From: Lachnospiraceae bacterium | GTDB taxonomy: Bacteria > Bacillota > Clostridia > Lachnospirales > Lachnospiraceae | Length of the DNA stretch: 64,000 nucleotides | Direction of reading: 5' to 3' | NCBI GenBank assembly: GCA_017478245.1 | Contig: JAFVDW010000021.1 | Span: 1-64,000, forward strand | Shown here: positions 56,922 through 64,000 of the stretch, one piece after another | Layout: each line of letters opens with the position of its first letter | How positions within the stretch are numbered: position 1 is the first letter of the stretch | Translations under genes and position numbers: made by a program | Notes under the pieces: model-generated | Databases searched by the model: none | What the model saw: the letters and a program-made list of their open reading frames with translations, nothing else | Told to the model about the DNA's origin: nothing

Positions 56922-58640
56922 TTAATTGATTGCTTCAAAACGCCACTGTTGGTTTGCCTGTGCAAAATAATCCCACTGATGTACATTTCCGCCGCTGGCA
57001 GTGGACCATTCTGCTACATCCATTGCCTTGTTGCTGTGCTTGTTGATAAAGAAGCAGTAACCATTGTCGATGCCGGTAATGTACCATCTTTGATTGTTGG
57101 TGTTGTTATTATCCCACATGATGAGGTTGCCGCCATTTACGGTGGACCAATCAGCCATATCAAGCGCCTTGTTATTCAGGGCACTGGTGATCACATAGGT
57201 GGAATCATCATTGTTGAAGGATACATACCAGGACTGTGCATCGGTTCCATTGGGTGTCCATTGTTGTACATTGGCACCATTTGCTGTGTTGGCGCCTGAC
57301 ACATCCAAAGCCAATCCACTGTGTCTGTTGATGATTCTGTATTTGGCTCTCTCCACCCTGATGGAAGAGGTCTTGTCATTGAAATCATTTCCAATCCAAG
57401 CAGTGTCACCTGTGATGACTTTGGCAGTACCGCTGAAATTGTCATCTGCATATAAGGTTACCTTGTAGCCGAAGGGAACCTTCAGAGAGGAAAGGTCGTC
57501 ATTCAGGAAGCCCTTTGCCTGCAACGAAGCAAGATTGTAATTACCCAGTCCCAGAGAAGCACTACGACCGCCATAATTGATATCCTGATAAATATAAATA
57601 TCGCCGGATGCGCTATTATCGGGCTGCCCGGTTGTGGGCTGATCGTTAGAAGGCTGGTCTTTGGAAGGCTCTGTTGCGGGTGCGCCGGTAGCCATCACTT
57701 CTTTGATTGCCTTTAGTAGAGAATACTGGCCAAAAGAATCCTGACCCACCTCCCAGATCATGGTACCGCCATAGGATTTGCTATATTCGGCTTTTTGCTT
57801 GATGGTATTTAAGCCATTATAATATACACCATTGGCATAATCCTGATAAGCGTTGGCAGGATTGCTTTCCACCATCTGCGCATAGGAGAATGCACCTGCT
57901 GTGCTGTAGCCGTAGAAGGGAACACCAATTACCAGTCTGTCATTGCTGACACCTCTGCTGCCGTAATAGGATACCAAATCATAGATTTGTGACCATGGTG
58001 CCACTTCGCCGGTACCGTTTTGAATGTAGTCATAAGACATCAGATTCAGGAAATCAAAATAATTGTATGTACTGTTGGAAATGCTGCCTGTGAACCAAGG
58101 GCTGACAGCCATAGTCAGAAGCTTGCCCTGACTCTTTAGTCTGCCGGATAACTCGGATATAAGCGCATCGAAATTGTTCCAGATGTCTGCATCTTCCAGC
58201 TCAATATCAATATCTACACCGTCTAAGTTGTAGGTATTGACATAATTCATGACCTGATTGACAAAAGCAGTACGCTTCGCAGCGGTGGTGAAAGCACCAT
58301 CGTTCTGGAAGCCGCCCCAACCGCCGATTGCAATGATTGCCTTACAATGATTAGCGTGGCATTTGTTTACAATGTTCTGTACATCTCCTGCGCTGAAATT
58401 GGAATTCAAAGTTCCGTAGGAATAGGTCATGAACGCCAGATTACAATGTGTCATTGCTGAAAAATCAATAGAATCCAATGCGTAGGTACGATAGGAAGGT
58501 AGATACCCCACCACTCTTCTTCCCGCCGTCTCTGCATCATAAGCTGCTGCACTTACTTTGCCGATGCCAATATTGGTCGGAAGCAACGAAAATAAAATTG
58601 CTGCCACCAGTACCAGCACCAAGCTTCTTTTTTTGAACAT
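56922..58640 (-). CDS. secreted GH18 glycoside hydrolase with crystallin-like and ricin-B modules
   Basis: A 572-residue secreted enzyme. A signal peptide opens it (KKRSLVLVLVAAILFSLLPT). The GH18 domain (~residues 35-330) begins GRRVVGYLPSYRTYALDSID and has the catalytic DxxDxDxE as NLDGVDIDIELEDAD near residue 140; it cleaves chitin-type or related N-acetylglucosamine glycans. A linker rich in Pro/Asp/Gln is followed by a beta/gamma-crystallin-like module (IYIYQDINYGGRSASLGLGN) and a ricin-type beta-trefoil lectin with repeats ending QxW (NQRWYITGIDNGYCFFINKH, NQQWRFEAIN). ATG 58640 is preceded by AGGGGG. The combination suggests glycan binding and cleavage at the cell surface or in the gut lumen. 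Confidence 0.88.
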   Translation of the reverse strand: MFKKRSLVLVLVAAILFSLLPTNIGIGKVSAAAYDAETAGRRVVGYLPSYRTYALDSIDFSAMTHCNLAFMTYSYGTLNSNFSAGDVQNIVNKCHANHCKAIIAIGGWGGFQNDGAFTTAAKRTAFVNQVMNYVNTYNLDGVDIDIELEDADIWNNFDALISELSGRLKSQGKLLTMAVSPWFTGSISNSTYNYFDFLNLMSYDYIQNGTGEVAPWSQIYDLVSYYGSRGVSNDRLVIGVPFYGYSTAGAFSYAQMVESNPANAYQDYANGVYYNGLNTIKQKAEYSKSYGGTMIWEVGQDSFGQYSLLKAIKEVMATGAPATEPSKDQPSNDQPTTGQPDNSASGDIYIYQDINYGGRSASLGLGNYNLASLQAKGFLNDDLSSLKVPFGYKVTLYADDNFSGTAKVITGDTAWIGNDFNDKTSSIRVERAKYRIINRHSGLALDVSGANTANGANVQQWTPNGTDAQSWYVSFNNDDSTYVITSALNNKALDMADWSTVNGGNLIMWDNNNTNNQRWYITGIDNGYCFFINKHSNKAMDVAEWSTASGGNVHQWDYFAQANQQWRFEAIN

Positions 58641-58814
58641 ATTTAAGAACCCCCTATAATAATTATTTATAAGCAAACGCGCTAACCCCTGTGAAATACG
58701 CGTTTCCTTCCCCAATATACATCGCCTGAAGGTGATGCTGAATAAGATTATATTCCAAATGATTCCAGGTGTCTATGTAGAATCTTGGCATAAAAGGTGT
58801 CAAATTTTTGGTAC

Positions 58815-58844
58815 AAAAAAATCCGGCCGTTTCCGACCGGATTT
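58815..58844 (-). terminator. terminator of the chemoreceptor gene
   Basis: On the minus strand ATCCGG...CCGGAT with a small inner pair, followed by a run of seven T (complement of 58815-58821). It separates the chemoreceptor gene from the GH18 gene. Confidence 0.8.
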
Positions 58845-58857
58845 AATAAATATGAGA

Positions 58858-60573
58858 TTATTCTACCTTGAAGAAGCTTACCGTTTTTGTCAGATTCTCG
58901 GCAACCTTTTGTAAATCTTCCGCCTGACCGACTACAACACCCATATTGGATGTGAGCTGTTCCAAGGCTGCTCCAGTTTCCTCTGTTGAGGCTGCATTTT
59001 CCTCGGAGATGGAGGAAAGGCTTTCCATGGAGGACATGATGGAATTCTTGTCCTGTTCCAGAGTCTCTACCAAGGTGACAATCTGGCGGTTGCCTTCCTG
59101 TGTATCCTGAAGGAGTTTTAACATCTCTTCGAAGGATGACGTCATTTCCTCCAATGCAACAGATTCACTGGTGGTGGCATTTTTAATCTTGCCGGTTAGC
59201 TCTTTATTCTGCTCGGACAGTGTCATAATCTGGTTGAGCATCTCGGTAATTTCTTTTGCAGATTTATTGGATTGCTCAGCCAAATCTTTGATATTATCCG
59301 CTACTACCGCAAAGCCACGACCTGCCTCTCCGGCTCTGGCAGCCTCAATGGAAGCATTTAGCGCAAGCAGATTGGTCTGGCTGGCAATACTGATAATGGA
59401 TTCAGCAGCTTGCGTAATCTGGGCTACAACGTTTGCAGTTTCATTTACGGAGGAAGCTACCTGCCCTGCCATCTCGTCGGTGGCAGCATCTGCTTCCTTC
59501 AACTCAAACAGCTTCTGCTGTACGGCAAGGGAGTTGTCATACAGGAACTTGCCGTTGTCCATGTTGGTATTGGCGGACTGCAATACCTGTTCCACGGAGT
59601 TGCCGATATTGATGGTGATATCGGAGGTAGTCTGTACATCCTGAGCCATACCGGTAGCGCCTGCTGCCAAATCGTTCACGGCATTGCTGCAATCGGACAC
59701 CATTTTCTGGCTGTCGCTAATCTTACGGTCTGTTTCACTGGCACCATTATCAACATCCTTGGAAAGTGCAGTAATCCTGAGCACAGATTCCCGAACCTTT
59801 TGACGCATGGTCTCCGTTGCAACGAGGATGTCGCTAAATTCTTTGATATTCATCTTGCTGTCAAGCTCTTCGGAGAGGTCGCCCTCTGCAATCGTATTCA
59901 GGGAGTTGACAATCTTCTTCAGGTGCTTATTGATAATGCGCGCTATAATAACTACTACGATGGCACAAAGGATTTCCGAAATAAATGAAATTATGAGAAT
60001 ATTCTTCCGGATATTAGTCACCTCATCATGTACATCATCATAAGGCTTGCCGGCAAAGGTCATACCAACAATATTCCCGGCACCGTCTTCCAAAGGCATG
60101 TAATATCCGGTAAAGCGGACTCCTGCGAAATTCATATCATTCAGATACAGATTCTCTCCGCCCTGATATACTTTGTTGAGCACCTGTGCGGAAGCCTGCT
60201 CGCCGACCATGCGATTGCCGTTGGCATCTTTGAAAGAGGTAGCGTATCTGGTGTCTCCCCAAAACAGGCTAAGCTGAACATTTTCATCAAGACAGCAATC
60301 AAAAATCATATCGTCCTGTCGAATGGGCAGGTCACCCAGATAGAGAACGCCATCTTTCATATTCCAGTCGCCATCTGTAAAGGTTACCATATTGGCAAAA
60401 TGTGTGTCCAGAATAGATACAGCGGAGTGCAGTTCACTCTTGATTTCGGCTTCTACCAGCTCATCCACCATATTGACGGATACCATGGCGAGAATAGAAG
60501 CGGTTACCAGTAGAGGAACCAGGGCAACAACAATCAGTAACAATTTGAGACTAGGTTTTCTTCGTTTCTTCAT
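58858..60573 (-). CDS. methyl-accepting chemotaxis protein with single Cache sensor
   Basis: A 571-residue chemoreceptor. Two membrane segments flank an extracellular sensor: [20 protein letters not shown] at the start and [20 protein letters not shown] near residue 195. The sensor of ~160 residues ([40 protein letters not shown]) is a single-Cache type. A HAMP region follows, then the methylation helices and the tip sequence [20 protein letters not shown] and [20 protein letters not shown] that binds CheA/CheW. The ligand is unknown. No other chemotaxis or flagellar gene is in the window. Its start has GAAAGGAATG upstream and its gene ends at a terminator. Confidence 0.95.
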   Translation of the reverse strand: MKKRRKPSLKLLLIVVALVPLLVTASILAMVSVNMVDELVEAEIKSELHSAVSILDTHFANMVTFTDGDWNMKDGVLYLGDLPIRQDDMIFDCCLDENVQLSLFWGDTRYATSFKDANGNRMVGEQASAQVLNKVYQGGENLYLNDMNFAGVRFTGYYMPLEDGAGNIVGMTFAGKPYDDVHDEVTNIRKNILIISFISEILCAIVVVIIARIINKHLKKIVNSLNTIAEGDLSEELDSKMNIKEFSDILVATETMRQKVRESVLRITALSKDVDNGASETDRKISDSQKMVSDCSNAVNDLAAGATGMAQDVQTTSDITINIGNSVEQVLQSANTNMDNGKFLYDNSLAVQQKLFELKEADAATDEMAGQVASSVNETANVVAQITQAAESIISIASQTNLLALNASIEAARAGEAGRGFAVVADNIKDLAEQSNKSAKEITEMLNQIMTLSEQNKELTGKIKNATTSESVALEEMTSSFEEMLKLLQDTQEGNRQIVTLVETLEQDKNSIMSSMESLSSISEENAASTEETGAALEQLTSNMGVVVGQAEDLQKVAENLTKTVSFFKVE

Positions 60574-60776
60574 AAAGTCATTCCTTTCTGTAATAACACG
60601 ACATATTTGACATTATTATAACCCAAATTAGACATTTTGTCAGCAAAAAATACCATAAATCTAAAAAAACTATAAAAAATGACCAAATAAATGAATAAAT
60701 TTTTTAACTCTTGCGCATTGAGAATTTGCGTGCAATACTAGGAGTACCTACATTTTTGGAAAGGAATCATAAGATA

Positions 60777-61904
60777 ATGGACATCACTATAGAAGAATTA
60801 AAAACGCTGTCATTGGGAAGCTATCAGATTGTTGACATCCGAAGTGAAGCAGAGATTGCCCACGGAAGGATACCGGGGGCAGTGGCGATGTCAGCGGAAG
60901 CGCTTGTGCAGCATCCGGAACAGGTTGCAGCCTCCAAACTGGTTATCTGTTGCAGCCGTGGACAGAAGAGCAGAGAGGTGGCGGAAGCGCTGGTGGAACA
61001 GGGTATTGATGCGGTTAGCTTAAATGGCGGTTATATTGCGTGGTTGATGGACGCCATGCAGGAGGAGCCGGAAGAGGACGTGGCAGCGAGAGCAGAGCAG
61101 AGTATCCGAAAGAAATTTCGCAAGAATATCTGGTCCAGATTCACGAAGGCAATCAATCAGTACGAGCTGGTAAAAGAAGGGGATTGCATCGCGGTCTGTA
61201 TCTCCGGCGGTAAGGACTCTATGCTGATGGCGAAGCTTTTTCAGGAGTTAAAGCTGCATAATAAATTTCCGTTTGAGGTGAAATTTCTGGTTATGGATCC
61301 GGGATATAGTCCCGCCAACAGACAGGTGATTGAGGAGAATGCGAAAAAGCTGAACATACCCATTCATATTTTTGAGTCTGACATTTTTGATTCGGTATAT
61401 ACCATTGAAAAATCCCCCTGTTATCTTTGTGCTCGTATGAGAAGAGGGCATTTGTATACCTATGCAAAGGAGCTTGGGTGCAATAAGATTGCTTTGGGGC
61501 ATCATTATGATGATGTCATTGAGACCATTCTCATGGGCATGTTGTACGGTGCGCAGGTGCAGACCATGATGCCCAAGCTGCACAGTACCAATTTTGAGGG
61601 GATGGAGCTGATTCGCCCACTGTATCTCATCAGGGAGGATGATATTAAGGCGTGGAGAGATTATAATGGGTTGCATTTTATCCAGTGTGCCTGCAAGTTC
61701 ACAGATACCTGCACCACCTGTAATAATGAGGAGAACCGCTCCAAACGTGTGGAGATCAAGGAGTTAATCAAGACGTTGAAGCAGACCAATCCCTTTGTGG
61801 AGGGAAATATATTCAAGAGTGTGGAAAATGTCAATCTGGATACAGTAGTAGGGTATAAGCAAAAAGGTGTGAGACATCACTTTTTGGACAGCTATGACGA
61901 TTGA
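60777..61904 (+). CDS. rhodanese-TtcA/ATP-pyrophosphatase fusion, tRNA thiolation-like
   Basis: A 375-residue fusion. Residues 1-105 are a rhodanese sulfurtransferase domain: YQIVDIRSEAEIAHGRIPGA and the active-site loop VICCSRGQKSREVAEAL, with Cys present. From ~120 it is a TtcA/TilS-type PP-loop: CIAVCISGGKDSMLMAKLFQ at ~residue 140 binds ATP; SPCYLCARMRRGHLYTYAKE carries CxxC, and FIQCACKFTDTCTTCNNEEN more cysteines, as expected for the [4Fe-4S]-dependent TtcA that makes 2-thiocytidine in tRNA. Fusing the sulfur donor to the thiolase is sensible. ATG 60777 has GGAAAGGAA ten bases upstream. The exact tRNA target is unknown. Confidence 0.84.
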   Translation: MDITIEELKTLSLGSYQIVDIRSEAEIAHGRIPGAVAMSAEALVQHPEQVAASKLVICCSRGQKSREVAEALVEQGIDAVSLNGGYIAWLMDAMQEEPEEDVAARAEQSIRKKFRKNIWSRFTKAINQYELVKEGDCIAVCISGGKDSMLMAKLFQELKLHNKFPFEVKFLVMDPGYSPANRQVIEENAKKLNIPIHIFESDIFDSVYTIEKSPCYLCARMRRGHLYTYAKELGCNKIALGHHYDDVIETILMGMLYGAQVQTMMPKLHSTNFEGMELIRPLYLIREDDIKAWRDYNGLHFIQCACKFTDTCTTCNNEENRSKRVEIKELIKTLKQTNPFVEGNIFKSVENVNLDTVVGYKQKGVRHHFLDSYDD

Positions 61905-62039
61905 GCACGGAGGTCTTGGCTGATTTTGCTTACTAATTTTGTTTGCCGCGTTGTATTTAGCAGTTGAGAGAACCCTTGAATTCTGTTATGCTAAATAGTA
62001 TAAATGGTGCAATGACACCAGAAAGCAGAGGGTATCGAT

Positions 62040-62663
62040 ATGAAGGTATTAATGATTAATGGAAGTCCCCATGTGAAGGGGACTACGTCTGCTGCATTGG
62101 CAGAGCTGGCTGAAAGCTTAAAGCAGGAAGGGATTGAGACAGAGATTGTTCAGGTAGGCAATAAGGATATTCGGGGCTGTATCGCCTGCTATAGCTGTCT
62201 TAAGAATGGAAAATGTGTCTTTGACGATCTGGTGAATGAAGTGGCTTCCAAGTTCGAGGCATGCGATGGGTTGGTGGTGGCATCTCCGGTCTACTACGCA
62301 TCTGCCAATGGTACACTGATTTCTTTTCTGGACAGATTGTTCTATAGCTGCCGCGCAGATAAGAGGATGAAGGTGGGAGCAGCGGTTGCCACGGCGAGAC
62401 GTGCAGGAACCACGTTTACATTTGATGAGATGAACAAATATTTCACGATTTCCCAGATGCCGGTGGTGTCGGGGCGTTATTGGAATGATATCTTCGGCGG
62501 CTCCGCACAGGATGCCCAGAAGGATGCGGAAGGCATGCAGAATATGCGGATTCTGGGCAGGAATATGGCGTTTCTGATGCGTGCTATCGCCGCGGAGAAG
62601 GAGAAAAATGGTCTGCCTGAGATGGAGGAGATTACCTTTACCAGTTTTGCAGACGGTAAGTAA
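62040..62663 (+). CDS. NADPH-dependent FMN reductase-type flavoprotein
   Basis: A 207-residue flavodoxin-like reductase. The opening MKVLMINGSPHVKGTTSAAL is the FMN phosphate-binding loop of the iron-sulfur flavoprotein/FMN reductase group. IRGCIACYSCLKNGKCVFDD supplies a Cys motif (CxxCx6C) found in iron-sulfur flavoproteins, which may bind a cluster. DGLVVASPVYYASANGTLIS is the second flavin loop. It probably passes electrons to an unknown partner under anaerobic conditions. It lies 135 bases after the rhodanese fusion and directly before the lipid genes. Confidence 0.87.
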   Translation: MKVLMINGSPHVKGTTSAALAELAESLKQEGIETEIVQVGNKDIRGCIACYSCLKNGKCVFDDLVNEVASKFEACDGLVVASPVYYASANGTLISFLDRLFYSCRADKRMKVGAAVATARRAGTTFTFDEMNKYFTISQMPVVSGRYWNDIFGGSAQDAQKDAEGMQNMRILGRNMAFLMRAIAAEKEKNGLPEMEEITFTSFADGK

Positions 62664-62668
62664 TACGG

Positions 62669-63043
62669 ATGATGAAAAATAAGACGTTGTTGGACAGTGT
62701 ACGCTGCGCATGGCGCGGGATGCGTCATGCTTTGAAAACAGAAAAGAATTTTAAATATTATTTGGGAATTGCATTTGTATTTCTGATGGTGAATCTCCTG
62801 TGCCGCATCAGCCTGATGGGGCATGTGGGATACCTGATTGTGTGCGGCGGTGTGTTTGCGGCAGAGTTTATCAATACTGCCATCGAGCGACTGGCGGATA
62901 CCTACACCACGGAACCTATGGAGCAGATTGGGGTTGTGAAGGACATCGCCGCGAGCGGTGTCCTGGTGTGGGGGATGGTGTTTTTTGCCATGGAAGCTCT
63001 TTACATTGCGACGGCTGTTGCAGGTGCGGTCAAAGGTTTATAA
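62669..63043 (+). CDS. dgkA: diacylglycerol kinase family protein (DgkA, undecaprenol kinase-like)
   Basis: A 124-residue membrane kinase. In Gram-positives this family usually phosphorylates undecaprenol rather than diacylglycerol, helping cell-wall carrier recycling. The start RCAWRGMRHALKTEKNFKYY is the family opening, and GVFAAEFINTAIERLADTYT holds the conserved Glu/Asn-rich catalytic motif (ExxNTAIE). Three membrane segments are present. It starts five bases after the previous stop with a weak ribosome site. It lies in line with a CarS-like gene and a CDP-alcohol phosphatidyltransferase, so the three may be a lipid unit. Confidence 0.9.
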   Translation: MMKNKTLLDSVRCAWRGMRHALKTEKNFKYYLGIAFVFLMVNLLCRISLMGHVGYLIVCGGVFAAEFINTAIERLADTYTTEPMEQIGVVKDIAASGVLVWGMVFFAMEALYIATAVAGAVKGL

Positions 63044-63056
63044 AGGGAGAAGCGGG

Positions 63057-63644
63057 ATGGGTACAATAATCATAGATATGTATATCACCATACTGCCGAT
63101 AATCCTGGCAGGGATTTGCAATATGCTTTTTACCAAAACCAAGCTGTATCGCGAGCATTGCCATCCCATTGACGGCAAACGTCTGTTGCGGGATGGGAGG
63201 CGTCTATTCGGGGAGCATAAGACATGGATTGGATTTTTGTCCATGATTTTGTTTAATATGATGACCCAGATTGTCTGGGGGGGAGTCCTGCTGATAGCCG
63301 GGCAAAGCGGGAGAGATGACTTTTATCTTGTATATGCCGATACGCTTGGCTATAATCTTGTCATTGGCAGCCTCACAGGATTTGCATATATGCTGTTTGA
63401 ACTGCCCAACAGCTTTGTGAAGCGCAGGATCGGGATTGCGCCGGGGAAGACGGACGGCGGTGTGTACGGCAGAAGCTTTTTCGTAATCGATCAGGTAGAT
63501 TCCCTGTTTGGTGTGGCGTTGGTTTTATATCTTGCTTCTCACATTACGGTGGGGAAGTGTCTATGTTATATTTTGTTGGGAGCATTGACCCATGTGGGGG
63601 TCAATTTTGTTTTGTATAAATGTCGGGTGAGAAAAAATTTATGA
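63057..63644 (+). CDS. CDP-archaeol synthase-like membrane protein (CarS/DUF46)
   Basis: A 195-residue protein with about five membrane segments. The fold and motifs resemble the archaeal CDP-archaeol synthase family: HPIDGKRLLRDGRRLFGEHK then TWIGFLSMILFNMM are the most characteristic (DGxRxFGxxKTWxG), and FELPNSFVKRRIGIAPGKTD is the second block. Archaeal CarS activates unsaturated archaetidic acid with CTP; bacterial relatives probably activate another phosphatidic acid or isoprenoid lipid. ATG 63057 has GGGAGAAGCGGG upstream. It overlaps the next gene's start (ATGA). A longer frame starting inside dgkA is rejected. Confidence 0.82.
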   Translation: MGTIIIDMYITILPIILAGICNMLFTKTKLYREHCHPIDGKRLLRDGRRLFGEHKTWIGFLSMILFNMMTQIVWGGVLLIAGQSGRDDFYLVYADTLGYNLVIGSLTGFAYMLFELPNSFVKRRIGIAPGKTDGGVYGRSFFVIDQVDSLFGVALVLYLASHITVGKCLCYILLGALTHVGVNFVLYKCRVRKNL

Positions 63645-64000
63645 AAAAAAGATTTCTTGGATGCTTCAATCGGTCAGTGTTGTTGACTTATCTGGGGGTG
63701 TGTTTTTCCTTGTATGGAATGTTTCGGGTGGAACAGATGCGAGTGGCGATTCTGTGTCTGATCGGAGCAGCTATCTGTGATTTGTTTGATGGTGCAGTGG
63801 CGAGACGTTGTAAGAGAACAGAGCAGGAAAAAAGCTTCGGCGTGCAGATAGATTCCCTGGCAGATGTGGTTTCGTTTGCTGTATTTCCTTTTATCATATT
63901 GATTCATATGACGGGGTATGTCCGGAGTGCATATGGTATCGGGGCGGTATATGTGTTGGCAGCAGTGCATAGGCTTGGATGGTTTAACATTACGGCGGAG
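63641..64000 (+). CDS. pssA: CDP-alcohol phosphatidyltransferase (phosphatidylserine-synthase-like), cut by the window end
   Basis: The first 120 codons of a membrane enzyme that swaps an alcohol for CMP on CDP-diacylglycerol. The CDP-alcohol motif is DLFDGAVARRCKRTEQEKSF then GVQIDSLADVVSF: the Asp/Gly/Ala-Arg...Gly...Asp...Asp pattern, with three more residues than the classic spacing between AR and G. The PssA identity rests on the IDSLADVVSFAVFP ending, typical of phosphatidylserine synthases. Its start overlaps the CarS-like stop. About half of the usual protein is missing only because the window ends. Confidence 0.85.
   Translation, partial: MKKRFLGCFNRSVLLTYLGVCFSLYGMFRVEQMRVAILCLIGAAICDLFDGAVARRCKRTEQEKSFGVQIDSLADVVSFAVFPFIILIHMTGYVRSAYGIGAVYVLAAVHRLGWFNITAE

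Overview
This 64 kb window looks like chromosome from an anaerobic low-to-mid-GC Firmicute, most likely a Lachnospiraceae-type Clostridia. The basis is gene content: a T-box leader on metG, a long Bacillus/Clostridium-type SRP RNA, LoaP, a PD-(D/E)XK 'Rpn' nuclease/transposase, XpaC/TelA, DUF624, many DegV/PHP proteins and a fused IorA-IorB. No tRNA, 16S/23S rRNA, CRISPR array or prophage was seen.

Regions. (1) 1-2006: end of rpe, a membrane SH3 protein and a convergent AraC regulator. (2) 2429-17868: a same-strand surface polysaccharide operon of about 15 kb. It holds PHP and phosphoribosyltransferase genes, four GT2 glycosyltransferases, a Wzy-like polymerase, a Wzx flippase, LicD, an SGNH hydrolase, a TagD-like cytidylyltransferase with an internal amber stop, an asparagine-synthase-like protein, an acyltransferase thrown out of frame by a (G)9 tract, a TagB/F-like glycerophosphotransferase, and a dehydrogenase/cytidylyltransferase/HAD trio resembling the pneumococcal CDP-2-glycerol genes. 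No initiating sugar-phosphate transferase or chain-length regulator is present. (3) 18283-19913: an Rpn-family gene and an opposing LoaP antiterminator gene. (4) 20003-28522: T-box/metG, a lipase-like hydrolase, GNAT, DUF624, a sugar-ABC ATPase, a PucR/CdaR regulator and a repeat-rich protein. (5) 28535-40053: radical SAM protein, SRP RNA, tadA, aldolase, D-lactate dehydrogenase, gene remnants, DegV, PHP, LysR, methyltransferase, two aldo/keto reductases and a cupin protein.

(6) 40177-47993: thiol/redox block. A flavodoxin lipoprotein with no canonical start codon is followed by a cystine-type amino-acid ABC operon. That operon has a near-consensus promoter, a CymR-like box and a 16-residue leader peptide ending in Cys. 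Two glutathione-S-transferase-fold proteins, a flavodoxin and an SDR follow. (7) 48259-52260: fused indolepyruvate:ferredoxin oxidoreductase and an aryl-CoA ligase. (8) 52323-56822: XpaC, TelA, DUF445 and a FecR-domain protein. (9) 56922-60573, minus strand: a secreted GH18/crystallin/ricin protein and a chemoreceptor. (10) 60777-64000: a rhodanese-TtcA fusion, a flavin reductase and a lipid-head-group trio (DgkA-, CarS- and PssA-like, the last cut by the window end).

The signals most worth following are regulatory or on/off: the poly-G tract and nearby amber stop in the polysaccharide operon, the Cys leader peptide with its hairpin, two genes whose Shine-Dalgarno lies inside a hairpin, and a small family of stem-loop intergenic elements. 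All functional calls are from reading motifs; no database search was run.
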